From positions 1-64,000 of the forward strand of contig JAZLFM010000034.1 of NCBI GenBank assembly GCA_045615765.1: DNA of 64,000 nucleotides, in the 5' to 3' direction. Position 1 is the first letter of the stretch, and the number at the start of each line of letters is the position of its first letter. The DNA comes from UBA1715 sp045615765. GTDB taxonomy: Bacteria; Bacteroidota; Bacteroidia; Bacteroidales; UBA1715. Below are positions 15,767 to 25,515 of the stretch, one piece after another. Under the pieces are notes generated by a model that saw only the letters and a list, made by a program, of their open reading frames with translations, did not search any database and was not told where the DNA came from. A program made the translations under genes and the position numbers.

Positions 15767-17299
15767 ATGAAAAAAATAGGCGTTTTATTATTGTTGTGTT
15801 TTCTGTGTGGGTATTCTTATGCTCAGAAAGTGAACAAGTTATATAAGTTATATGGAAGTCAAGAATATGCGAAATGTATTCAAATGTGCGATGCCGCATT
15901 GAAGAAAAATCCAGATATGCTTGAAGTATATTATGTGAAAGCTATAGCATATTTCGATATGGCTCAGTCTCCTTCGGATTATAAGACGATTTCCCGTAAT
16001 CCTTTGCTCGATTGCCTTACCAACTTAAGCATTTTGAGTTCCAAGGACGAGGATCGTGAAGTTCTGGAAGAACATGGCGACACATTGCAAATTATCAAGG
16101 AATTTGCCGAGGCTCGTGCAAAAAAAATAAAGGTTTCCAATACAAGTGAAGCCCAAGCAATAAATCAGCGTCTGGCTAGTATTTTCCATACAAAAAAAGC
16201 CGATGGTCTGGAATATGCTCGTTTAGATGCCGAAGCGGGACGTTATGATAAATGCTATTCAAAAGTTGATCGTTTGTATGCAAAATCTCCTGCTGAAATC
16301 TCAAGTTCAAATGAAAATTACACCGCATTGACGCAGGGAGCTATTTTGTTGGCAGAAAATTGGATGTTTAGCGATTTATTTTCAGTAATAAAGAACTACA
16401 AACAAAAGTATTCGGGTAATTATGGCATTAGTGAAGGTTTTAAGAAGGCTTTGTTTATTAGTATAGATACAGCCCGAACAGATGACAATAAAGGTTTGTT
16501 TTACGATTTTTCATTGAAAGGTTTGGAGTTGTATCCTGAAGATAAAAGTGTTTCGAGTTATATTGAAAATCGTTGGGTTGAATTGATAAATTCTCAATCT
16601 TCGGCGTATAGATCTACAGCAACGCATGAACGTACATGGAAAGATAGTGTGTATTTGCGTAATGCATATCGTTATTTATCTCTTGCCAAAAGTGTTTTCC
16701 CAACGAACAAACGATTTGACGATATGGAAAAACAACTGAATCGAGAATTTCATACGATTCCTTTAGGATACGAGATGGAGAATTTCAAAAAGTATGCATT
16801 GGAGGCAGTAAATACATGGCGAACAAAAGGTTGTGATTGTGATACAAGTCAGGTAGTGTATGTTGCGCCTGTTCCAACTATAGAATGGGATACGACATTG
16901 GAACGATTGGCAAACGAACATGCTCGAGAAATGTTTTTCGAAAATCATAGCGAGGATGTAAATATCAATGGTGAAACTCCATGGGATAGAATAAATAAGA
17001 CTCGATACAAAGGCACAACATACGAAACCGAGGAAGGAACAAATTTTGTTCAAGCAATGAAAATGGCATTTTGTGTCGGTTATGGCATTTCGTTTAATGG
17101 AGTTTCAAGTGACGAGGATATGAAGCATGTTGTTGATTCAATGGTAACTCATTGGATTATGGAGAAAAACTCTCAAAACTGTATGAAAGTTATGACTCCA
17201 GATGTTACGCACATGGCATTGGGAATGTATGGAGATAGATGGGTATTCTGGGCTATAACAAAATATGACATATTAATTCAAAAGAAAAAGAAGAAATAA
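15767..17299 (+). CDS. Secreted TPR-like protein with C-terminal CAP (SCP/PR-1) domain
   Basis: The 510-aa product has a signal peptide (about 19 residues, ending YSYAQ). Residues 20-330 are helical and TPR-like: the first repeat runs KLYGSQEYAKCIQMCDAALKK, and later helices follow the same hydrophobic spacing. A C-terminal CAP domain covers about 345-505, with LERLANEHAREMFFENHSED (the His/Glu region of the CAP cavity) and HMALGMYGDRWVFWAITKYD near the end. CAP proteins bind lipids or sterols or interact at the surface; bacterial roles are mostly unknown. No T9SS tail is present, so it is probably periplasmic. Its stop is directly followed by the ATG of rnhB. Confidence 0.8.
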   Translation: MKKIGVLLLLCFLCGYSYAQKVNKLYKLYGSQEYAKCIQMCDAALKKNPDMLEVYYVKAIAYFDMAQSPSDYKTISRNPLLDCLTNLSILSSKDEDREVLEEHGDTLQIIKEFAEARAKKIKVSNTSEAQAINQRLASIFHTKKADGLEYARLDAEAGRYDKCYSKVDRLYAKSPAEISSSNENYTALTQGAILLAENWMFSDLFSVIKNYKQKYSGNYGISEGFKKALFISIDTARTDDNKGLFYDFSLKGLELYPEDKSVSSYIENRWVELINSQSSAYRSTATHERTWKDSVYLRNAYRYLSLAKSVFPTNKRFDDMEKQLNREFHTIPLGYEMENFKKYALEAVNTWRTKGCDCDTSQVVYVAPVPTIEWDTTLERLANEHAREMFFENHSEDVNINGETPWDRINKTRYKGTTYETEEGTNFVQAMKMAFCVGYGISFNGVSSDEDMKHVVDSMVTHWIMEKNSQNCMKVMTPDVTHMALGMYGDRWVFWAITKYDILIQKKKKK

Positions 17300-17902
17300 A
17301 TGCTACAGTCATATTTCTTAGATAATTGTGTTGAGGTTGGTTGTGACGAGGCTGGTCGTGGTTGTCTGGCTGGACCTGTATATGCAGCAGCTGTAATTTT
17401 TCCGAAAGATTACACTAATGAATTATTGAATGACTCAAAACAGTTAACAGATAAAAAAAGAAAAGAATTGCGTACGCAGATAGAGCACGATGCGCTTGCC
17501 TGGGCTGTGGGTATTGTCGATAATCACGAAATTGACGAAATAAATATTTTGCGTTCATCAATTTTAGCAATGCACAGAGCAATAGATCAACTCTCGATAG
17601 TACCGGAACATATTATTGTCGATGGAAATAAGTTCACGAAATACAAAAATATACCTCATGATTGCGTTGTAAAAGGTGATGGTAAATATCTTTCAATAGC
17701 TGCTGCATCAATTTTAGCGAAGACCTACCGTGACGATTTTATGGATTCAATACATGAAAAGTTTCCACAATATAATTGGATTTCAAATAAAGGATATCCT
17801 ACGATGCAACATAAGTTAGCTATACAAGAATATGGTTTAACAGATTATCATCGTACAACATTTAATTATAAGATAACTCAGCAGTTGTCTTTGGATTTAT
17901 AG
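17300..17902 (+). CDS. rnhB: Ribonuclease HII
   Basis: A complete 200-aa RNase HII. It has the DEAGRGCLAGPVYAAAVI active-site strand at the start, DSKQLT at about 46, an Asp in IIVDGNKF (about 107), and the later KGDGKYLSIAAASILAK motif. It removes ribonucleotides from RNA-DNA hybrids. The gene starts on the base after the CAP-gene stop, so it is read from the same transcript, and it ends at a bidirectional terminator. Confidence 0.95.
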   Translation: MLQSYFLDNCVEVGCDEAGRGCLAGPVYAAAVIFPKDYTNELLNDSKQLTDKKRKELRTQIEHDALAWAVGIVDNHEIDEINILRSSILAMHRAIDQLSIVPEHIIVDGNKFTKYKNIPHDCVVKGDGKYLSIAAASILAKTYRDDFMDSIHEKFPQYNWISNKGYPTMQHKLAIQEYGLTDYHRTTFNYKITQQLSLDL

Positions 17903-17908
17903 AAAAAG

Positions 17909-17940
17909 AAAAGCCTCAAGAATAAAATCCTGAGGCTTTT
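17909..17940. terminator. Bidirectional terminator between rnhB and mrp
   Basis: AAAAGCCTCA (17909-17918) pairs with TGAGGCTTTT (17931-17940). A- and T-flanks serve both converging genes. Confidence 0.85.
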
Positions 17941-17959
17941 AATTTGTGTATCAAATGAA

Positions 17960-18985
17960 TTATTTCATCACTTTCTTTGCAATTTCTGCAAATTGTTGAC
18001 CAATAATAGAGTTCTCATTCATAGCAGCAGGTTTACCTGCATCTCCACCTTCGCGTACGCTCATTACAATAGGAACAGAACCAAGGAATGGAAGTCCGCG
18101 TAGTTTTGCTAATTCTTCTACGCCTCCTTTACCGAAGATATAGTATTTGTTGTTTGGAAGTTCTTCGGGTGTGAACCATGCCATATTTTCTACTAAGCCG
18201 AGAATTGGAACTTCAATTTTTTCTTTTTGGAAGAAATCAATTGCTTTAACGACATCGATAACAGCAACATCTTGTGGTGTTCCCACCATAACTGCACCAG
18301 TAATATTAATTATTTGACAAAGTGTAAGTTGTATGTCGCTAGTACCAGGAGGCATATCAATAACCATAACGTCAAGTTCGCCCCAATCAGAATCTTGAAC
18401 AAATTGTTTTAGAACATTTCCTGCCATTGGGCCGCGCCATGCAAGCGCATCTTCGGGACGAACGAAGAAACCAATAGAAAGCATTTTAATACCATATTGT
18501 TCAATTGGCATAATCCATTCTTTGTCTCCGTCTTTACGAGAAAGAGGTTGAGCGTCTTCAACATTGAACATTTTAGGTATTGAAGGGCCGAAAATGTCGG
18601 CATCAAGCAATCCAACTTTGTAACCTTGTTTTGCAAGAGCAACGGCTAAGTTTGCACTTACGGTAGATTTTCCTACTCCACCTTTACCAGAAGCAACTGC
18701 TATGACTTTCTTAACTTTTGAAATGCCACCTTCGCCTGCCATATCGTTGGCTTTTACAAAATTCACCAATACATCAACACGACTTGCTGTTGGAATGCCA
18801 CGTTTTACAGCATCTTGAACGGAAGAGATAATCCCACGTTCGAATTTGTCGAATTTTTGAGGGAGTTTCAGTTTTATTGTTATATCATTCTCGTGAGTAT
18901 CAACAAGTTCAACAAATTTTACTATAGGCTCAGACTCTCCTGGTACGGGAATCTGCATTAAAAGTTTAACGATTTGTTCTTTCAT
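17960..18985 (-). CDS. mrp: Mrp/NBP35-family iron-sulfur carrier ATPase
   Basis: The 341-aa cytosolic protein starts with a MIP18/DUF59 domain (about 1-85). A ParA-like P-loop ATPase follows with the deviant Walker A GKGGVGKST near residue 99, a DADIFGPSIP switch and VMIDMPPGTSD. Proteins of this type bind a 4Fe-4S cluster and help load apo-targets. No CXXC is obvious in the C-terminal part, as seen in some Bacteroidetes members. Upstream, CAAAGATA at 19002-19009 gives a TATCTTTG -7 box in the minus direction. Confidence 0.9.
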   Translation of the reverse strand: MKEQIVKLLMQIPVPGESEPIVKFVELVDTHENDITIKLKLPQKFDKFERGIISSVQDAVKRGIPTASRVDVLVNFVKANDMAGEGGISKVKKVIAVASGKGGVGKSTVSANLAVALAKQGYKVGLLDADIFGPSIPKMFNVEDAQPLSRKDGDKEWIMPIEQYGIKMLSIGFFVRPEDALAWRGPMAGNVLKQFVQDSDWGELDVMVIDMPPGTSDIQLTLCQIINITGAVMVGTPQDVAVIDVVKAIDFFQKEKIEVPILGLVENMAWFTPEELPNNKYYIFGKGGVEELAKLRGLPFLGSVPIVMSVREGGDAGKPAAMNENSIIGQQFAEIAKKVMK

Positions 18986-19056
18986 TACATTTTGTTTTGT
19001 ACAAAGATAGTACGAAAGAATTGAAAGAGGAAGAAATCAAGATAGAAACTGTCAAT

Positions 19057-19905
19057 CTATCTTTGTGCTTTTACGATTCGGTCTTTTCCAAACAAATCTT
19101 GTATCACCTGGGTTTTCTTGAATCCATAGGATTGGAATAGTTGAGCGGTTTCTTTACCCAAAGTTTCATTTATCTCGCAATAAATAAGGCCGTCGGTAGT
19201 TAAATGCTTTACGGCTAATTTGGCAATGGCATCGTAAAACTGTAGCGGATTATTGTCATCGTCAACAAAAAGAGCAAGATGTGGCTCGTGTTGGAGAACA
19301 TTTGCACGCATGTCTTGTTTCTCAGCATTGCACACATACGGAGGATTACTTACAATAATGTTAAATGTAACATCTTCCGGTAAACAATCTTTTTGCTGCA
19401 TGTCTGCTTGAATAAAATCTATAGAGACGTTATTGTTTCGGGCGTTATTTTGAGCGATTTCTAGTGCTTTAGATGAAATGTCCATTGCTGTGATGTGCGC
19501 CAATGGTAAATTGTGCGCCAACGAAATTGCAATACAACCACTTCCTGTACCTAAATCAATAAGATTTCCTTTGAAGTTTGGATTTTCTTGTAAAATGAGT
19601 TGAACTAATTCTTCAGTTTCTGGACGAGGTATGAGTACTGCAGGCGAAACAGTAAATTGTAAATCAAAAAAATCTGCCTTCCCGCGAACATATTGAACAG
19701 GTTCCGACTGTGCAAGTTTTTGTAAACATGTTTGGAAATAGTTTTTTTGCTCATCGGTTATTGGTTCGTCTGCTTGTAGAATAAGTGAAGTTGTAGTGAA
19801 ACCAATTTCTTCTGCAATGATAGAGAAGATTGATTGGATTTCTTTTGCATCATAAAGTGTTGCAAGATTCTGCTGAAATTCTATTTTTACATCACGAATA
19901 GTCAT
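19057..19905 (-). CDS. prmC: Peptide chain release factor N5-glutamine methyltransferase
   Basis: The 282-aa SAM-dependent enzyme methylates the GGQ glutamine of release factors. Visible are an N-terminal helical domain, the SAM loop DLGTGSGCIAISLA (about residue 118), and the catalytic NPPY in VSNPPYVC (about 188). The gene is divergent from ribD with 25 bp between starts. On the minus strand TAATTTTG (19917-19910) is only 4 bp from its ATG, so the mRNA may have little or no leader. Confidence 0.93.
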   Translation of the reverse strand: MTIRDVKIEFQQNLATLYDAKEIQSIFSIIAEEIGFTTTSLILQADEPITDEQKNYFQTCLQKLAQSEPVQYVRGKADFFDLQFTVSPAVLIPRPETEELVQLILQENPNFKGNLIDLGTGSGCIAISLAHNLPLAHITAMDISSKALEIAQNNARNNNVSIDFIQADMQQKDCLPEDVTFNIIVSNPPYVCNAEKQDMRANVLQHEPHLALFVDDDNNPLQFYDAIAKLAVKHLTTDGLIYCEINETLGKETAQLFQSYGFKKTQVIQDLFGKDRIVKAQR

Positions 19906-19930
19906 ATTGCAAAATTACGGTTTTTAAGTA

Positions 19931-20980
19931 ATGTACACGAAGGAAGACGAAAAATATATGCGTCGTTGTATAGAATTGGCGCAAAAGGCATTTGGTAACA
20001 CGTATCCTAATCCTATGGTAGGTGCGGTAATTGTTCATAACGATGAAATTATCGGTGAAGGTTTTCATCATAAGGCTGGAGAACCACATGCTGAGGTTAA
20101 TGCGGTTCGTTCTGTCGAAAATCAGGAACTACTTAAAGAAAGTACCATTTATGTCTGTCTTGAACCGTGCGCGCATTTTGGAAAAACTCCACCTTGTGCA
20201 GATTTGATTGTTTCAAAACAGTTTAAACGTGTCGTTGTTGGTTGCGTAGATTCATTTAGTAAGGTGTCGGGGAAAGGAATAGAAAAAATTCAACAAGCAG
20301 GAATAGCAACCACGATAGGTGTATTAGAACAAGAGTCTCGTTTCTTGAATCGTCGTTTTTTCACCTATCATGAACAGAAGCGGCCATATATTATTTTAAA
20401 GTGGGCGCAAAGTCAAGATGGTTTTATTGATAAACTTCGTAGCGATAAGGAATCCGACAAAGGTGTTCGCATTACCGATGAGGTTTGTCAGAAATTGGTG
20501 CACCAATGGCGTGCGCAGGAACAAGCAATTTTGGTGGGAACAACAACAGCGCTTTGCGATAATCCTAGCCTTACAACTCGTTTAGTTGAAGGGAAAAATC
20601 CGTTGCGTGTTGTATGGGATTTACACGATAAAATTTCCGAAAATGCTTGTCTAAAAGATGGCACAGTAGAAACAATAGTGTTGACATATGCAAAAAAAAT
20701 ATCTTCTCAGAATTTAGAATATGTACAAATTCTGCCAGAAGAAAATGTATTGCAAAAAACAATAGATGTATTGTATCAAAAAGGGATACAATCTTTGATT
20801 GTCGAAGGAGGTACAAAAACACTACAAACATTTATTGATGCAGGCCTTTGGGATGAAGCACGAATATTTACAACAAAAGAAAAGTTTGGCAACGGCATTG
20901 CGTCACCAAACATAGTATGTGATTTTTCGCAAGAACAGCAAATAGGAAATGCCTGTTTGCAAATAGCTTTCCGTATTTAG
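19931..20980 (+). CDS. ribD: Bifunctional riboflavin deaminase/reductase
   Basis: This 349-aa enzyme catalyses two early steps of riboflavin synthesis: deamination of the pyrimidine from GTP cyclohydrolase II, then reduction of its ribosyl side chain. The N-terminal deaminase has HAEVNAV and PCAHFGKTPPCAD zinc motifs (about residues 53-85). The C-terminal reductase (about 150-349) includes ILKWAQSQDGFID and the late LIVEGGTKTLQTFIDAGLWDE. No other rib gene is nearby. It converges on the topoisomerase gene, with stops overlapping as TTAG. Confidence 0.95.
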   Translation: MYTKEDEKYMRRCIELAQKAFGNTYPNPMVGAVIVHNDEIIGEGFHHKAGEPHAEVNAVRSVENQELLKESTIYVCLEPCAHFGKTPPCADLIVSKQFKRVVVGCVDSFSKVSGKGIEKIQQAGIATTIGVLEQESRFLNRRFFTYHEQKRPYIILKWAQSQDGFIDKLRSDKESDKGVRITDEVCQKLVHQWRAQEQAILVGTTTALCDNPSLTTRLVEGKNPLRVVWDLHDKISENACLKDGTVETIVLTYAKKISSQNLEYVQILPEENVLQKTIDVLYQKGIQSLIVEGGTKTLQTFIDAGLWDEARIFTTKEKFGNGIASPNIVCDFSQEQQIGNACLQIAFRI

Positions 20981-23595
20981 AATAATGACATTTGTTCTCC
21001 CGACATTGGGTTCGAAGTAGTGTTATCGTCGTTTGTTTCCGACGGACTTTGAGTTGTTGGTTCTTCTTCTCGCTCGTCTTCAGGAAGTTCTTTTTCAAGT
21101 GGATCGACAAATTCCATCATATCAATAGTGTATGGTGAGATTCGTTTACCTTTAGCCTTGTAACCTTTCACGCCAATGAATTCATCTACATCGATATATT
21201 CCATTTCTCTGTTTGCGTGTTTACCACCAAAACTTAGGCAAAGTTGTGGGAATCTATCATCGTTGATTTCTATTAATCTTGATCCTTCAGATTCAGGTAA
21301 GAAGCTAACGTATTTAGAAGTTTCTTCTATCTTAAATCGCTTGATATAGCTCAAATCTTGTTCTGCATCGTGGACAATTGCTGTCCAGATTTTCTTTTCG
21401 TTGTATTTTTCAATACGTTTAATGTTGTACTCAAAGTGGTTGCTCAAGTCAAATGTAGTAAGGGCAAATTTTCCATCTTCCGTAATCACAAGAATTTTAT
21501 CTGCACCCTTGAATTCGCCAAGAAAATCTCCATAGCCGGCATCGTTTAATCGTTTTGTTTCAGCGTTGAAATAGATTTTTCTTCCACCAAGAGTAGAAAC
21601 ACCTTCCTCGATTTTTTCAATTTTTGTTGCCGGATGTTTTGTTAGAATATTACCTTTTGAACTTTTCCCTTTAATTGATATTGTACTAAAATCAACTTCG
21701 AATACAGGCTTGCGTAGGCGTAAATCTGAACGAAGTCGTACTTTAATAATTTCGGCTTCTCCATTAGGATTTGCGCTGAAATACAATACTTTCGTTTTGT
21801 CTGTACCTAAGGTTAAATCGTATTCTTTATCACGCGTAACACCAGTTACAGGGAAGCGTTTAATATATGTCACGTTGGTGTCGCCGTCACGGTAGGCAAC
21901 ATTGTACACGGTACGTTCGTCGTTTTTGCGGAATACGCCAATGTGAATAATGTCTTTTCCGAAGAAAGCCTTGTCGCTGACTTTCGACACTTTGAATTTA
22001 CCATTTTGCATAAAAACGATAATGTCGTCAAGATCAGAACAATCGCACACGAAAGTTTCTTTCTTTAAGCTTGTTCCGACAAAACCTGTTTCGTAGTTTG
22101 CATATAATTTTGTGTTGGCATTAACAACCTGCGTTACTTCGATTTTTTCGAAGTTTCTTATTTCAGATTTTCTTTCGCGACCAACGCCATATTTTTCTTT
22201 AATATGTTGGAAGTAGCGAATGGTGTAGTCCACAATGTGGGCAAGATCATTTTTAACATCTTCCATTCGTTGTTCCAACGATTTTATGTATTCTTCGGCC
22301 TTATATGTATTGTATTTTGAAATCTTCTTGATAGGAATATTCGACAAAGTAATACAATCTTCGCGGGTAACTTCTCGCCAGAAATCTTTCACATACGGCT
22401 TCAATCCCTTGTCGATGGTTGTAAGAATGTCTTCTTCTGTCTTACAAGGCTTGATTTTCTCGTACACTTCGTGTTCTATGAAGATTTTCTCCAATGAAGT
22501 CTTAATCCAGCTTTCCTTTAATTCAGCCAAAGTGATTTCTAATTCCTTTGTAAGCAAGAAAACCGTTTGGTCTGTATTTCTTCGAAGTATTTCGGAAACA
22601 CCTATGAACAAAGGTTTTTTGTTGTCTATAACATTAGCGTTTGGAGCAATCGAAATACCGCATTCGGTAAATACATATAAAGCATCAATGGTTTCGTCTG
22701 CCGAAACATTTGCAGGTAGGGTAATTACTATCTCTGCAGAAGCAGCAGTATCATCGTCAACGTGTTTTATCTTGATTTTGCCAGCATCGTTTGCCTCAAG
22801 AATTGACTTTATGATAGAAGTCGTTGTTTTTCCGTATGGAATTTCGTTAATAACCAAAGTCTTGTTATCAACTTTATTAATACGGGCACGGACGCGTATG
22901 CGACCACCTTTTAAACCATCGTTGTATTTTGATACATCAATAAGACCGCCAGTTGGGAAGTCAGGATATAATTCAAAAGGTTCATTCCTTAAATATGCTA
23001 TGCTGGCATCTATCAATTCATTGAAGTTGTGAGGAAGAATGTTACAAGCCATACTCACACCAATTCCGTCAGCACCTTGTGCTAAAAGTAATGGGAACTT
23101 TGCAGGTAAAGTGATAGGCTCGTCGTTACGACCATCGTATGAAGGTGTAAATTGAGTTGTTTTTGCATTGAAAAGAACTTCAAGAGCAAATTTCGACAAT
23201 CGGGCTTCGATGTAACGACCAGCAGCCGCGTCGTCACCGGTGAAAATATTTCCCCAGTTTCCTTGAGTTGTTACAAGCAAGTCCTTTTGTCCAATACCAA
23301 CCAAGGCTTCATAAATACTTGAATCACCGTGAGGATGTAGTTTCATTGTTTCACCAACAATGCTTGCTACTTTGTTAAAACGACCATCATCCATTTTCTT
23401 CATCGTATAAAGCACACGACGTTGAACAGGTTTCAAACCATCTTCAATATATGGAATTGCACGGTCAATATTTACATACGATGCATAGTCTAAGTACCAG
23501 TTATAGAAATAATCATTTATGTATTGCGTGTTTTCTGCAATACTTTCATTTTTAGGTGTTTCTTGAGTCTGCAAATCGTCGTTTTGTTCTTCCAT
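20977..23595 (-). CDS. parC: DNA topoisomerase IV subunit A (GyrA/ParC family)
   Basis: This type II topoisomerase breakage-reunion subunit has 872 residues from the ATG at 23595. The frame is open to 23679, but that extension overlaps a TAACTTTG -7 box (23684-23677) and is not needed. Family features are YASYVNIDRAIPYIEDGLKP, the QRRVLYTM helix, the PHGDSSIYEA motif and the active-site Tyr in AAAGRYIEARLS. A beta-propeller-like C-terminal domain follows, then an acidic Glu/Asp/Thr-rich tail. I favour ParC over GyrA because the clean GyrA-box repeats are not evident. parE is not in the window. Confidence 0.85.
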   Translation of the reverse strand: MEEQNDDLQTQETPKNESIAENTQYINDYFYNWYLDYASYVNIDRAIPYIEDGLKPVQRRVLYTMKKMDDGRFNKVASIVGETMKLHPHGDSSIYEALVGIGQKDLLVTTQGNWGNIFTGDDAAAGRYIEARLSKFALEVLFNAKTTQFTPSYDGRNDEPITLPAKFPLLLAQGADGIGVSMACNILPHNFNELIDASIAYLRNEPFELYPDFPTGGLIDVSKYNDGLKGGRIRVRARINKVDNKTLVINEIPYGKTTTSIIKSILEANDAGKIKIKHVDDDTAASAEIVITLPANVSADETIDALYVFTECGISIAPNANVIDNKKPLFIGVSEILRRNTDQTVFLLTKELEITLAELKESWIKTSLEKIFIEHEVYEKIKPCKTEEDILTTIDKGLKPYVKDFWREVTREDCITLSNIPIKKISKYNTYKAEEYIKSLEQRMEDVKNDLAHIVDYTIRYFQHIKEKYGVGRERKSEIRNFEKIEVTQVVNANTKLYANYETGFVGTSLKKETFVCDCSDLDDIIVFMQNGKFKVSKVSDKAFFGKDIIHIGVFRKNDERTVYNVAYRDGDTNVTYIKRFPVTGVTRDKEYDLTLGTDKTKVLYFSANPNGEAEIIKVRLRSDLRLRKPVFEVDFSTISIKGKSSKGNILTKHPATKIEKIEEGVSTLGGRKIYFNAETKRLNDAGYGDFLGEFKGADKILVITEDGKFALTTFDLSNHFEYNIKRIEKYNEKKIWTAIVHDAEQDLSYIKRFKIEETSKYVSFLPESEGSRLIEINDDRFPQLCLSFGGKHANREMEYIDVDEFIGVKGYKAKGKRISPYTIDMMEFVDPLEKELPEDEREEEPTTQSPSETNDDNTTSNPMSGEQMSLF

Positions 23596-23955
23596 TTGAT
23601 TCAATTTTGCTACAAATTTCAGAAAATCAGTAAAATAAAGAAGTTTTTTTCGAAGAAAATTTGAGCATCTTTTACACAAAGTTAAAATTTATATAGAAAA
23701 TAAAGCTTTGTATGGAGTTCTTGTGAATTTGGTAATAAATATTGTTACTAGTTGAAAATCAATTTATTAAAACGTGTCATTCCACGATAAAAACGTTTTC
23801 ATTCATTGTGTTTTTAATTTTTCTAATGCAGATACAGCCTTTCAGGGGTGCTTTTTGTCTATAAAAAGTGTCATTTTGTCTATAAATGGATTTTGCGTTA
23901 TAGGAAAAAAATATCTTGCCGCCGATTTTAAGAATAGTGTTGAAAGACAATATAT
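23596..23955. other. 360-bp divergent intergenic region between parC and mmdA
   Basis: It holds the minus-strand -7 box for parC (23677-23684) and a direct repeat of TTTTGTCTATAAA (about 23852 and 23873) close to the mmdA side that could be a regulator site. A weak open frame crosses it but lacks any protein-like features. No clear -7 box for mmdA was found. Confidence 0.4.
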
Positions 23956-25515
23956 ATGAATAATCAAGAAAAAATGGAAGTATTGCTCAATAAGAAAGAG
24001 CAAGCTCTTGCAGGTGGAGGTCAGAAAGCAGTTGACGCTCAACACGCAAAAGGAAAATATACAGCTCGCGAGCGCATAGAAATGCTACTTGATGAGGGTA
24101 GTTTCGAAGAAATAGATATGTTCGTAACACACCGTTGTACCGATTTCGGTATGGAGAAAAAAGTTTTCTACGGTGATGGTGTTGCTGTTGGTAGTGGAAC
24201 AATTGATGGCAGATTAGTTTTTGTATATGCCCAAGACTTTACAGTAATTGCTGGTACATTGTCGGAAACAATGTCTCAAAAGATTTGTAAGGTTATGGAT
24301 CTTGCTATGAAGATGGGTGCTCCTGTGATTGGTATAAACGATTCTGGTGGTGCTCGTATTCAAGAAGGTGCGTGTGCATTGGCTGGTTTCGGCGAGATTT
24401 TCGAAAGAAATGTTCTTGCTTCAGGTGTGATTCCACAAATTTCGTTAATATTCGGTCTTTGTGCCGGTGGAGCAGTGTATTCTCCAGCACTTACCGATTT
24501 TATTTTGATGACAGAACAAAATAGTTGTATGTATATCACTGGTCCAAAGGTTGTGAAAACAGTTACGGGTGAAGATGTAACTGACCAACAACTTGGTGGC
24601 GCATTAGTACATTCAACTAAATCAGGTGTTTGTCATTTTACAACTCCAACAGAAGAAGAAGGCTTGCAATTAGTTCGCAAGTTGATTTCGTATATTCCAC
24701 AAAACAATATGGAAGATGTTCCTGTTGTAGAAACAAACGATCCATATAACCGTATAGACGAAGCGCTTGATTCTTTGGTTCCAGATGATCCAAATAAACC
24801 ATACGATATGAAGGAAATTATCACATCGTTGGTTGATGACAAGGATTTCTTTGAAATTCAAAAGGATTTTGCAAAAAATATCATTTGTGGTTTTGCTCGT
24901 TTCAATGGAAAATCAACAGGTATTGTTGCAAATCAACCAAATTTTATGGCAGGTGTTTTGGATTGCAATGCTGCTCGTAAAGCTGGTCGTTTTGTTCGTT
25001 TCTGCGACGCATTCAATATTCCAATTCTTACATTGGTTGATGTTCCTGGATTCCTTTGTGGTACAGGACAAGAATATGCGGGAATTATTGACCACGGAGC
25101 AAAATTATTGTTTGCATACGGTGAAGCAACTGTTCCAAAGGTTACTATTACGATTAGAAAATCATACGGTGGTGCTCATATTGTAATGAGCTGTAAACAA
25201 TTGCGTGGTGATGTTAACTATGCTTGGCCAAATGCTGAAATCGCTGTAATGGGTGCTGCTGGTGCTATCGGTATCTTGCAAGGTAAAGCTATGAAAGCAA
25301 TTGAAGATGACGAAGAACGCAAGAAATTCAAAGAAGAAAAAATTGCAGAATACGAATCTAAATTTGCAAGCCCATATCAAGCAGCAGAACGTGGATATGT
25401 TGACGATGTGATTTTACCTCACGATACACGTTTCAGAATCATTCGTGCTTTTGAAATGTTGCGTACAAAACGCCAACAAAATCCTATGAAGAAACACTCT
25501 AATATGCCTCTATAA
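23956..25515 (+). CDS. mmdA: Acyl-CoA carboxylase beta-type carboxyltransferase (methylmalonyl-CoA decarboxylase alpha)
   Basis: The 519-aa protein has the two crotonase-like halves of biotin-dependent carboxyltransferases. The first carries the GVAVGSGTIDGR and GINDSGGARIQEGA loops (about 75-140); the second has the LVDVPGFLCGTGQE and IRKSYGGAHIVMSCK oxyanion regions (about 360-415). Members move CO2 between methylmalonyl-CoA/propionyl-CoA and carrier biotin. The next two genes encode a small OadG/MmdE-like subunit and a biotin carrier; no biotin carboxylase is nearby. The unit therefore looks like the decarboxylase complex used in the propionate pathway of Bacteroidales. Its stop overlaps the next ATG by one base. 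Confidence 0.9.
   Translation: MNNQEKMEVLLNKKEQALAGGGQKAVDAQHAKGKYTARERIEMLLDEGSFEEIDMFVTHRCTDFGMEKKVFYGDGVAVGSGTIDGRLVFVYAQDFTVIAGTLSETMSQKICKVMDLAMKMGAPVIGINDSGGARIQEGACALAGFGEIFERNVLASGVIPQISLIFGLCAGGAVYSPALTDFILMTEQNSCMYITGPKVVKTVTGEDVTDQQLGGALVHSTKSGVCHFTTPTEEEGLQLVRKLISYIPQNNMEDVPVVETNDPYNRIDEALDSLVPDDPNKPYDMKEIITSLVDDKDFFEIQKDFAKNIICGFARFNGKSTGIVANQPNFMAGVLDCNAARKAGRFVRFCDAFNIPILTLVDVPGFLCGTGQEYAGIIDHGAKLLFAYGEATVPKVTITIRKSYGGAHIVMSCKQLRGDVNYAWPNAEIAVMGAAGAIGILQGKAMKAIEDDEERKKFKEEKIAEYESKFASPYQAAERGYVDDVILPHDTRFRIIRAFEMLRTKRQQNPMKKHSNMPL

Noticed and set aside
23596..23679. N-terminal extension of topoisomerase IV A
   Set aside because: It adds a Lys/Cys-rich stretch not expected in the family and runs into a -7 box; the ATG at 23595 is preferred.
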